Positions 1-9,095 of a stretch of DNA of 38,534 bases are shown one piece after another. Positions within the stretch are counted from its first letter, which is position 1; each line of letters starts with the position of its first letter. A model generated the notes under the pieces. The model saw only the letters and a program-made list of their open reading frames with translations, was not told the origin of the DNA and searched no databases. This stretch comes from Holophagales bacterium (lineage in GTDB: Bacteria; Acidobacteriota; Thermoanaerobaculia; UBA5066), in NCBI GenBank assembly GCA_016716705.1, contig JADJVF010000031.1:1-38534 (forward strand). The letters are read 5' to 3'. The translations under genes were made by a program, and so were the position numbers.

Positions 1-2
1 GG

Positions 3-1247
<1,245 letters not shown>

Positions 1248-1264
1248 CCCCGGACGTCAGGGTT

Positions 1265-3460
1265 TCACCGCGGCGCCCCGGGACACCGGGGCGCCGTGCT
1301 TTCGGCCCGTCTCCGCCACGCGGCCGCCTTCGCCTTCTCGCCGAGCGAGTCGAGGGTGCTCGCGGCGACGAGGGCCGTCCTCGGCGAAGGCGCCGCCCGG
1401 TACATCTCCTCGAGCACGCGGTCGACCTCCGGCCGGTCTCCCTTCATGAAGCGAAGGACGGCGAGGCTCACGAACGGCTGCGTGTTCGACGGGTAGGCCG
1501 CGATCTCGGCCCGGAACGCCGCCTGCGCCTCGTCGATGCGGTTCATCCGGGCGAGCGCGTCGCCGCGCAGGAACTCCAGGTTCCAGACCGAAGGGAGCCG
1601 CAGCTCCTTCGCACGAGCCGCCGCGCGTTCGACGTCGGCGAGTCCCTCGGCCGCCCGGCCGGCCTTCAGCCTGACCTCGGCGAGCGCGAGGATCGCCGAG
1701 GGCTGCGGGTCGCGCTCCCCCGCCGCCTCCCTGGCCTCGCGCTCGGCGGAGGCGAGGTCTCCCCTTGCGAGCGCGATCCGGGAAAGGAGGATGTGCGCCT
1801 TGGCCGGGAGGCCCGGGAGCGCGCTGCGCGCGAGCCGCTCGGCCTCGTCGAAGAGCTTCCGGCGCAGCTCGACGACGCCGAGGGAGATCGCGATGTCGGG
1901 GAGAGGAACCGGCGAGCGGTCGAGCACCTGCCGGTACGTGGCGGCCGCGTCGTCGTCCTTCCCCGCGTCGGCCTGCAGCTCGGCGAGCTTGATCCACGCC
2001 TCCGTCATCCCGGGGTTCTCCGCGACCATCGCGGTGAGGTGCTCGATGGCCCGCTCCGTCTGCCCGATTCCGGCGAGGCGCCACCCCTCTTCCATCCGAC
2101 GGAGGCTGGCGATGTTGTCGACGGGGTTCGGGAGGTCGGCTCCGCCGGCCCGGTCGCGCAGGCTGCCGATGTAGCCGAGGGCCGCGAGGCGCTTCAGCGT
2201 CTCCTCGTCCTCCTGCGCCGGCTTCTCGTTCCCCTGCGGGAAGCGGAGGAGGGCCCTTGCGAGGTTCGCCGCCGTCGCCCGTTCCGGCTTCACGAGATCG
2301 TTCTTCTCTCCGGGGTCGGCCACGAGGTCGTAGAGCTCGGGACGCGGGCCGTGGATGTAGTGCCAGCGATCGTCGACGACGCTCCTCAGGTCGGCCCACC
2401 CGAGCTGGAGGCGCGGATAGAGCGTCTCGCCGTAGATCGTCCGGACGGCGGCTCCCTTCGCCCCGGCCGCGAAGAGCGACGTTCCGCTCACCCCCGCGGG
2501 CGTCGGAATACCGAGCGAGCCGGTGACCGTGGGGAGGATGTCGGAGAGCTGCACCGGCGCGGCCACGCGGCTCCCGCCGCCACGGCTCCCTGGAAGCTTG
2601 ACGAGGAGCGGGACCTGGATCGCCTCGCGGTAGAGCAGGAGCGAGTGCTGCTCTTCGCCGTGCTCGCCCAGACCCTCGCCGTGGTCCGACGTCACGATGA
2701 CGATCGCCCTGTCGTAGAGGCCGAGCGACCGCAGGTGCTCGAGGACGTCCCCCACGATGGCGTCGGCCGTCGCCACCTCGGCCTCGTACGTCGCGCCGTA
2801 CTCGGCGAGGAACGGCGCTGCGGGCTCGTAGGGAAGGTGCGGCTCGAAGATGTGAAAGAAGAAGAAGAACGGCCCCCCGGCGTGAGCGGAGATCCACTCC
2901 TTCGCGAAGGCCGCGGTTTTTTCCCCCGGGCGCTGGTAGCGCACCGTCGCGACGCCCGGCGTCACGGACACCGAGTCCTCGTAGTAGTCGAAGAGCGCCC
3001 CGAGCCCCGTCTCCCGCCTCAGGACGTACGTCGATACGGCTGCCCCCGTGGCGTAGCCCTGCTCCTTCAGGAGACGCGGAAGGCTCGGGTGGGTTTCGCC
3101 ACGGAAGACGAACCCCGAGTTGTTCCTCACGCCGTGCTCGGGCGGGAGCATCCCGGTGAGCATCGAGGTGTGCGACGGGAGGGTCATCGGCGTCGGCGCC
3201 CACGCCTTCTCGAAGAGCCACGCGTCGGCCGCGAAGCGGTCGAGGTGCGGGGTCCTCACCTTCGTGTAGCCGTAGGCCGGGAGGCGGTCGGAGCGAAGCG
3301 TGTCGATCGAGATCAGGACGACGGGGGCGCCGGGAGTGACGGGGGGGCCTTCCAGCCGGGCGGCGAGCTCCTTCGTCTTCCGGGAGCAGGCCGGGAGCAG
3401 GAGAAGCGAAAGGAGCGGGAGGGCCGCCACTGCGGCGCCCCACGTGGGGCGGCGACGCAT
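1265..3460 (-). CDS. AlkP-fold (sulfatase-like) hydrolase with C-terminal TPRs, lipoprotein (paralogue 1)
   Basis: 731 residues. The N-terminus is a lipoprotein signal (MRRRPTWGAAVAALPLL, Cys at about 25 in LLPAC), so the protein should be membrane anchored. Residues about 45-400 are an alkaline-phosphatase-superfamily domain of the PF00884 type. A metal-binding Asp lies in ISIDTLRSDRL (about 53), the nucleophile site is MTLPSHTSML (Thr about 93), and a second metal site is TSDHGEGLGEHG (Asp259, His260, His267). The C-terminal half (about 440-720) is helical and TPR-like. True sulfatases carry C/S-x-P-S-R, converted to formylglycine; here the position is Thr and the Arg is His. A phosphoester hydrolase or transferase is therefore more likely than a sulfatase, although databases would call it sulfatase. 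The start is secured by a TGATG junction with the upstream paralogue (1-bp overlap) and GAGGGA before it. Substrate unknown. Confidence 0.88.
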   Translation of the reverse strand: MRRRPTWGAAVAALPLLSLLLLPACSRKTKELAARLEGPPVTPGAPVVLISIDTLRSDRLPAYGYTKVRTPHLDRFAADAWLFEKAWAPTPMTLPSHTSMLTGMLPPEHGVRNNSGFVFRGETHPSLPRLLKEQGYATGAAVSTYVLRRETGLGALFDYYEDSVSVTPGVATVRYQRPGEKTAAFAKEWISAHAGGPFFFFFHIFEPHLPYEPAAPFLAEYGATYEAEVATADAIVGDVLEHLRSLGLYDRAIVIVTSDHGEGLGEHGEEQHSLLLYREAIQVPLLVKLPGSRGGGSRVAAPVQLSDILPTVTGSLGIPTPAGVSGTSLFAAGAKGAAVRTIYGETLYPRLQLGWADLRSVVDDRWHYIHGPRPELYDLVADPGEKNDLVKPERATAANLARALLRFPQGNEKPAQEDEETLKRLAALGYIGSLRDRAGGADLPNPVDNIASLRRMEEGWRLAGIGQTERAIEHLTAMVAENPGMTEAWIKLAELQADAGKDDDAAATYRQVLDRSPVPLPDIAISLGVVELRRKLFDEAERLARSALPGLPAKAHILLSRIALARGDLASAEREAREAAGERDPQPSAILALAEVRLKAGRAAEGLADVERAAARAKELRLPSVWNLEFLRGDALARMNRIDEAQAAFRAEIAAYPSNTQPFVSLAVLRFMKGDRPEVDRVLEEMYRAAPSPRTALVAASTLDSLGEKAKAAAWRRRAESTAPRCPGAPR
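1271..1296. repeat. GC-rich hairpin at convergent gene ends
   Basis: A perfect 10-bp inverted repeat (CGGCGCCCCG / CGGGGCGCCG) with a 6-base loop lies just past the isocitrate lyase stop. It overlaps the last codons of the convergent minus-strand gene. There is no proper T-run on either side (only TGCTTTCGG on the plus side), so it is at best a weak or factor-assisted terminator for the plus-strand gene. It may simply reflect GC-rich coding sequence. Confidence 0.4.
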
Positions 3461-5565
3461 CAGCGATCCCTCTCCGGGTTTGCGAGCGCGCTTTCCTCGC
3501 GGGCGAGGCGCGCGTCGAGGGGAAACGCGCGCCGCCCCTCGGCCAGGAGCGCACGGGCCTGGTCGATCCTCCCGAAACTCCTGAGGCTGACGACTCCCGT
3601 CCGGTACGCTTCCGCGGTCGGGAGGGCCCTCACCATCGCCTCGACGCGCTTCGCGGCTTCGGCGATGTCGCCCCGGGAGGCCGCGACGATCGCAAGCCCG
3701 GAAAACGCATCGAGGCTCCGAGGATGTGCCTCGAGCTCCCGCCGGTACTCCGCTTCCGCCTCGGCGAGCTTCTCCTGCCGGCCGAAGACCTCTGCCCGGA
3801 GGACGTGGAGCCCGGCCGGAGGAGACGAAGCGAAGCGCTTCAACCCCTCGTCGATCACCCCGAGCGCCGCGGAGAGCTTCCCCTCGCGCAGGGCGAGACG
3901 GCCCAGGACCACGTACGCCCGCGGATCGCCGAGGTCCCGTGCCAGCTCCGCATGGCGCCGGGCGTCCTCCGCGTGGCCGGCCCGGAGGGCGAGACTCGCG
4001 ACGTCGACGAGGTAGTTGGATCGACCCGGCGGCGAGAGCGCCACGGTCTTCTTCAGCGCGGCCAGGGCCTCGTCCGTGCGCCCTTCCCTCTCGAGCGCGC
4101 TCGACAGGATCTCCCAGCCGTCGACGAGACGCGGGTTCGCGGCGAGGACCTCGCGGAGGATCGGCACGGCTTCGGCGCTCCTCCCTGCCGTGTGAAGCTC
4201 GGCGGCCTGCTGAAGCCGCGCGAGGCTCCTGATGCCGTCCTTCGGGTCGGGCCGGGCGCCCCCCTCCTCCCGAGGCGTCCCGGTCAGGTAGCCGAGGGCC
4301 TGCAGCTTCTTCGCCATCTCCGGGTCGACTGCCGCGGGTGCACGAAGGGCCGTCCGGCGCCGCTCCGTCTCCACGACCATGGCGCGCAGCTCAGGCGGCT
4401 TCCGGCTTGCCAGGTTCTCCTTCTCCGCCGGGTCGTTCACGAGGTCGTAGAACTCCGGGACCGGGGCCTCGATGTACTGGTGCCCCTCCGAGACGAGGGA
4501 CCGCAGCTCGCTCCACCCGAGCCGGATTCGCGGGCTGAAGTTCTCCGCGAAGATGCGGCGCGCGGGGGCTGGCGCTCCGGCGGCGAGCGCGACAAGGGAG
4601 ACGGTGCCGGGACGCTCGGGGAAGCCGGACAGGCCGAGGACGCCGCCGATCGTCGGGAAGACGTCCGTGAGCTGGACGGGAGCGCCGACGGACGTTCCGG
4701 CAAGGGCCTGCCCCGGCAGCTTGACGACGAGAGGCACCTGGATCGACTCGCGATAGAGGAAGATGCCGTGCTGCTCCTCCCCGTGGTCGCCGAGCCCTTC
4801 GCCGTGGTCGGAGAGGAAGATGACGAGCGCCCGGTCGTAGATCCCCATCTTCTTCAGCTCGTCGAGAAACGTGCCGACGATGCCATCCGTGGCCGCGACC
4901 TCCGCATCGTAGCGGTCGGGATACTGCGACCGGTACGGCTCCGGCGCCTCGTAGGGCGCGTGGGGCTCGTACGTGTGGAGAAAAGCGAAGAAGGGGCGTG
5001 AAGAGTTCTGCCGGATCCAGCCGAGGAGGAGCCCGGCTGTTTCGTTCCCGGGGCGCTCGACGAAATCGAGCATCGACACGGGGCCCGTTCCCTGGACCTT
5101 CTCGTCGTAGAAATCGAAACCCCGGCCGATACCGCTCGCCGACCCGAGGACGGCCGCCGAGATCGCCCCGCCCGTGGCGTAGCCCGCCTTCTTCAGCAGC
5201 TCGGCGAGCGTCGGGTCCCCCGCGGCAAGCCGGTAGCCCGAGTTGTCGAGGACCCCGTGGCTCCCCGGTTCCAGGCCGGTGAAGAGCGAGGCGTGGGACG
5301 GGAGCGTCAGGGGGACGTGAGACCAGGCCCTCTCGAAGAGGACGGAGTCCTTCCGAAGCGAGTCCAGGGCAGGGGTCCGGACCTTCGTGTACCCGTACAT
5401 CGGCAGCCGGTCCGACCGGAGCGTGTCGACCGAGATCAGGACGACGGGCGCGTTCGGGAAGCGGTGGTCGGCGGGCGCGGGCTTTCCTCGACCGCACGCG
5501 GGCGACGTGGCGAGGGCGACCAGGCCGGCGAGGAGCACGAGACGACCGGAGGGGGCAGTTCGCAT
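3460..5565 (-). CDS. AlkP-fold (sulfatase-like) hydrolase with C-terminal TPRs, lipoprotein (paralogue 2)
   Basis: 701 residues with the same plan as its downstream neighbour. A lipoprotein signal ends at Cys24 (ATSPAC). The AlkP-superfamily catalytic domain has Asp47 in ISVDTLRSDRL, Thr87 in PLTLPSHASLFTG and the metal ligands of LSDHGEGLGDHGEEQH. It is followed by TPR-type helices from about residue 430. The nucleophile is again Thr, not Cys or Ser. The aligned motifs (YGYTKVRTP, TLPSH, SDHGEGLG) match paralogue 1 closely, so the two arose by tandem duplication. The stop shares a base with the start of paralogue 1 (TGATG), implying translational coupling. It lies downstream of the TonB receptor gene but is separated from it by a strong terminator, so it probably has its own promoter within the 5566-5663 gap. 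I could not identify that promoter with confidence. Confidence 0.88.
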   Translation of the reverse strand: MRTAPSGRLVLLAGLVALATSPACGRGKPAPADHRFPNAPVVLISVDTLRSDRLPMYGYTKVRTPALDSLRKDSVLFERAWSHVPLTLPSHASLFTGLEPGSHGVLDNSGYRLAAGDPTLAELLKKAGYATGGAISAAVLGSASGIGRGFDFYDEKVQGTGPVSMLDFVERPGNETAGLLLGWIRQNSSRPFFAFLHTYEPHAPYEAPEPYRSQYPDRYDAEVAATDGIVGTFLDELKKMGIYDRALVIFLSDHGEGLGDHGEEQHGIFLYRESIQVPLVVKLPGQALAGTSVGAPVQLTDVFPTIGGVLGLSGFPERPGTVSLVALAAGAPAPARRIFAENFSPRIRLGWSELRSLVSEGHQYIEAPVPEFYDLVNDPAEKENLASRKPPELRAMVVETERRRTALRAPAAVDPEMAKKLQALGYLTGTPREEGGARPDPKDGIRSLARLQQAAELHTAGRSAEAVPILREVLAANPRLVDGWEILSSALEREGRTDEALAALKKTVALSPPGRSNYLVDVASLALRAGHAEDARRHAELARDLGDPRAYVVLGRLALREGKLSAALGVIDEGLKRFASSPPAGLHVLRAEVFGRQEKLAEAEAEYRRELEAHPRSLDAFSGLAIVAASRGDIAEAAKRVEAMVRALPTAEAYRTGVVSLRSFGRIDQARALLAEGRRAFPLDARLAREESALANPERDR

Positions 5566-5663
5566 GTCGGGCTGGAGGATAGCGTCCGGCCCGGTATTCC
5601 CTCCAGCCGGCCATGGACCCCTCCGGACCTTCTCGATCCCCGGAGGGCCTCCACCTCCAGGTC

Positions 5664-5699
5664 AAAAAAAAAGAGCCCTGGCCCGAAAAGGGCCAGGGC
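5664..5699 (-). terminator. Rho-independent terminator of the TonB receptor gene
   Basis: Read on the minus strand, a perfect 10-bp stem GCCCTGGCCC / GGGCCAGGGC with a 5-base loop (TTTTC) is followed by TC and nine Ts. It lies 24 bases beyond the TAA of the receptor gene. This is a canonical intrinsic terminator and separates the receptor from the downstream hydrolase pair. Confidence 0.93.
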
Positions 5700-5722
5700 G
5701 GAAAACAAAGGGAAGAGAGTTG

Positions 5723-8696
5723 TTAGAAGCGGATTCCCATCGTGACGTAGAACTGACGCGGGATCTGGTACGAACCCGTGGCGGTCGGCTTGCCGAAGTT
5801 CACGCCCTTCTTGTAGTTCGCGCCCAGCGCCTTGCACTCGGCCGCCACGGCCGTCTGCGGGCACTCGATCGGCGTATCGGTGAAGGGATTGAAGCCCTTG
5901 AGGCCCGCGCTGTTCGCGGTCGTGCCCTGGCCGGTCGAGACCGACTGGTTGACCGCAATGACGGCCTGGGCGTTGAAGAGGTTCCACACCTGCGGCTGCA
6001 CGAAGATCTCGATGGGGCCGATCTTGCCGGAGAAGTTCAGGGAAAGGTCGGTCCGCCAGATGTCATCGGTCTTGTAGGCGTCGCGCGCGGTGTAGTAGTA
6101 GGTGCTCCGGGCGGGAGGGCTGACGTATCCCGGGTTGGTGACGTACGCCGCCACCGGGGCTCCCTGGGTGCCGGTGCCGATGGCGCCGTACGGCGTGCCG
6201 CTGTCGAAGGCCTGGATGACGCCCGGGGTGATGGCGACGGGACCCAGGTTGAAGTCGTACGCAGCGGTGATGCGGACGCGATGGCGCTGGTCCGAAGCGA
6301 GGCTGCCGTTGGGGGCGTTCCACTTCAGGTCGAGGTACTCGGGGTAGCTCTCGAAGCCGATCCGGGTGGAGCCACCACCCGTGTTCTCCCCGTTGGTATT
6401 GCCAAGGAGGTGCGACCAGGTCCAGTTGCCGGCGAGGCTCAGAGCATTCCACCGGTAGGAGAGGGCCGTGTGGAGACCCGTGTACTCACGCGTGGGCAGG
6501 TTGGAGTTCTGGACGATCGCGAGGTCGTAGACGTTGCCGAGAGAATCCGTGACCTTGCCCGTGGACGTGTCCTGCTTCTGCGAATAGAAATTCTTGAATT
6601 CGCGGCGAACGCCGTCCACGCGGTAGATGAAGTTCTGGCCGACGGTTCCGCCGATTCCGAGGACGTACTCGTTCGCGTACGGCGAGGAGAGGCCGCCACG
6701 GATCTGGACGTTGACGCCCGGGACGGCAATGATGTCGGCGGTCGTGTTGGGCGGGAACATGTTGATCCCGTTGATGCCCCAGGCCGCGAACATCTCGCGC
6801 AGCACGGTGGCGGTCGGGGTGAGAGCCTGCCCGGGCTGGTTGTAGCTCTTTCCGGTCCAGTAGTAGTAATAGGAAGCCGGGCTGCCGGCCGAGCTGGCGG
6901 CTCCCGCCTGAGTCTCCTGGATCTGGCCAACGTACTTCGAGTAGCTGGCGCTCAGGCGCATCTTTCCGTCGCCCTTGACGTCGTAGGTCGCCGACAGGCG
7001 CGGGCTGAAGGCCGAGTCGTCCGCCACCACCGCGCCCATGGTGTCCGTCGCGTCGTTCTTGTCGTAGCGGACACCGAGGTTGAACGACAGGTTGTTGTTG
7101 AGCCTCCAGGTGTCGTTGACGAAGATCGACCACGTCCGGATGTCGGAACCCTGTGACTCGTTGGAGAATCGGGAAGAAGACGAGCGCGGTGCCCTCGTCG
7201 ACGACCGGGTACAGCGTTCCGCCCACGTTCTGGACGTCCGTGGAGTTGAGCACGTAGTTGGTCGGGGACTGCCAGTTGTTCCCCGTGCGCTGGATGCCGA
7301 AGTTCTGGTAGCCGAACGCGACGCTGTGCGAGCCGAGGCTCTTCGTCGAGATGAAGACCGTACCCTTCGCCAGGATGTCGTCGTTGTCGCGCGCCTCACC
7401 CCCACCGGGGCAGCTGGCGCAGAAGTACGGCGCCCAGAACTGGGCGTAACCCTGAGCCGCGGAGAGGATCGGCGTCCCATCGACCAGATCCGAGTTGGTT
7501 CCGCCGGAATTGAGGAACTGGAACGTCTTCTTCGAGTACTGGGCCTCGACGAAGAAGTTCGACGTGATGACGCCGTTGTAGTTGATCGCCAGGACGTCCG
7601 TCGGGAGCTCCCGCGAGTAACGGATCCGCGGGTCGTCGAACTGGGGGAGACCGGTGAAACCGTAGTTGCTCTGCTTGGAGTTCTGGTTCGTGTAGGTGCC
7701 GGTCACCGTGTGGTTCTGGAAGGGGGAGATCGTCAGCTTCCCCTCGTACCGCCGGTCTTCCGTCATTTCCGTGTATCCGTTGGCCGCGGGGGCGACGGTC
7801 GACCGGATGGTCTCGTTGTCGACCATACGGCCGGCAGCGAAGAACCAGACCTTGTCCTTCCAGATCGGCCCGCCGAGGGTGGCCTCGTAGGTGGGAATGA
7901 CCTTGTCGGTCAGATTTGCCGGGATCGGGGGCTGCGCCCGCCAGTCGTTGTTGTTGAGCGTGGCGCGGAGCGAGCCGGAGAAGGTGTTGCCGCCCTGCTT
8001 CGTGATGGCGTTGATGACGCCACCCGTGAAGCGGCCGTACTCGGCGGAGACACTGGAGGTCATCGTCGTCGTTTCCTGGATCGAATCCTCGATGAAGAGG
8101 TTCGTCTGGGTCCCGCGGACCGGGTCCTGCAGGTTGACGCCGTTGACCGTCATGACGTTGTCGAAGGACGCCGAGCCGCTGATGCTCGGGGCGGCCGCGG
8201 AGAAGTTGAAGTTGACGCCCGCGCTCAGGGCGACCGTGGAGAGGTAGTTACGGGTGACCGGCAGCTTGGACGTCACGTCGGCGGTGTACGTCGAGGCGGC
8301 CTGAGCCGTCTGGGACACCGTCTCGCTCTGCGCCACGACCGTCGCCTCGGCGGCGACCGCGCTGATCGACATCTTGGCGTTCACGGCGACCTGCTGCGAG
8401 CCGGAGACCTTCGCGGTCCTGGTCACAGTGGTGAAGCCCGGCATCACGAAGGTCAGTGTGTAGTCGCCCGGGGTCAGGTTCGGCATGACGAAGTCGCCGT
8501 TGACGTTCGTCACGGCCGTACGGGAGCCCTGCAGGGCAGGGGACTTCGCCGTGATCGTCACGCCCGGAAGGGCCAGGCCTTCCGCTTCGGAGACGCGCCC
8601 GTTGATCGTCCCGGTCGGGATGCCCTGCGCCCAGACCTGGGTTGCCAGCAGCAGCGGCAGCGCCAGTAGTACGAACCAAGCTCTGTTATTTCGCAT
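5723..8696 (-). CDS. Oar-like TonB-dependent receptor with carboxypeptidase-regulatory-like domain (one frame break)
   Basis: Outer-membrane receptor of about 990 residues. ATG at 8696 is preceded by GGAGG at 8 bases. A signal peptide (MRNNRAWFVLLALPLLLATQ, cut near VWAQ) leads to a carboxypeptidase-regulatory-like beta domain (about 28-105, GTINGRVSEAEGLALPGV). A plug domain follows (about 115-235, including TVNGVNLQDPVRG and SAEYGRFTGGVIN), then a long beta-barrel ending FYVTMGIRF with a C-terminal Phe. The N-terminal two thirds and the C-terminal 480 residues lie in different frames. The switch is at about 7162-7170, after VVDEGTALVFFPI and before SNESQGSDIRTWSIFVND. The span is 3n+1, so one extra base explains it. 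Both halves are well conserved in kind, so a sequencing indel is more likely than decay. Ligand unknown; there is no SusD-type partner nearby. Confidence 0.88.
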
Positions 8697-9095
8697 TCGT
8701 CTTTCCTCCAAGATTGAAAATCTTCTTATGGTCAGAACCACCTGGTTGACACTCCAATACGACAGAGTAGAGCTCCGTGCCTGTCAGGCCTCCTTTCCTC
8801 CTTAAGATCGACCCTCACCTGAGTTCATTCCGAAATGACCAGATCCCCTCCAATTTTTGGACGGGATTCAAGAAAGTGGAGATAGGGAGTTTCTCATGGA
8901 ATCGGCCCCCGCCCCCTACGGGGAACATAAAGCGAAGTAGCGCCTCCATTTACGGTTCCAGTTGGCTCGCACGCGGACGTGATTTCGTGGGACTTCGATC
9001 ACAGTTCGTAGATGGTCTGGAAGAAGCGTGCCAGCGACCGGGGACGTTCTGCCCGGCAGCTCGGGCGCCGGAAAGTAGAACTAGACTCCCGCCCG
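8697..9095. other. Divergent intergenic region, 399 bp, lower GC
   Basis: The region separates the minus-strand receptor from the plus-strand third hydrolase. Its GC is visibly lower than its surroundings, and there is no ORF with coding character. Beyond the dyad and TTGACA described separately, it holds a small palindrome AGATT-GAA-AATCT (8711-8723). This lies just upstream of the receptor's GGAGG ribosome site and would form a leader hairpin. The stretch around 8850-8890 (TTTTTGGACGG...GAGATAGGG) is AT-richer and could carry another promoter. I see no tRNA or riboswitch that I recognise. Confidence 0.6.
8731..8773 (+). promoter_or_regulatory. Candidate promoter with overlapping dyad in the divergent region
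   Basis: A perfect -35 hexamer TTGACA (8746-8751) is followed after 16 bases by TAGAGC (8768-8773), a fair -10 match. The -35 overlaps an imperfect dyad at 8731-8750 (GTCA-G-AACCA-CC-TGGTT-GAC). That dyad could be an operator affecting both the receptor gene and the divergent hydrolase gene. The predicted transcript would have a leader of over 300 bases before 9096. This is pattern matching only. Confidence 0.35.

Noticed and set aside
1271..1296. Calling the GC hairpin after isocitrate lyase a definite intrinsic terminator
   Set aside because: No T-run follows on either strand and it overlaps coding sequence; kept only as a repeat.
8777..9095. Small ORFs in the receptor/hydrolase divergent region
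   Set aside because: No ribosome site, codon use unlike neighbours, and no recognisable protein features.
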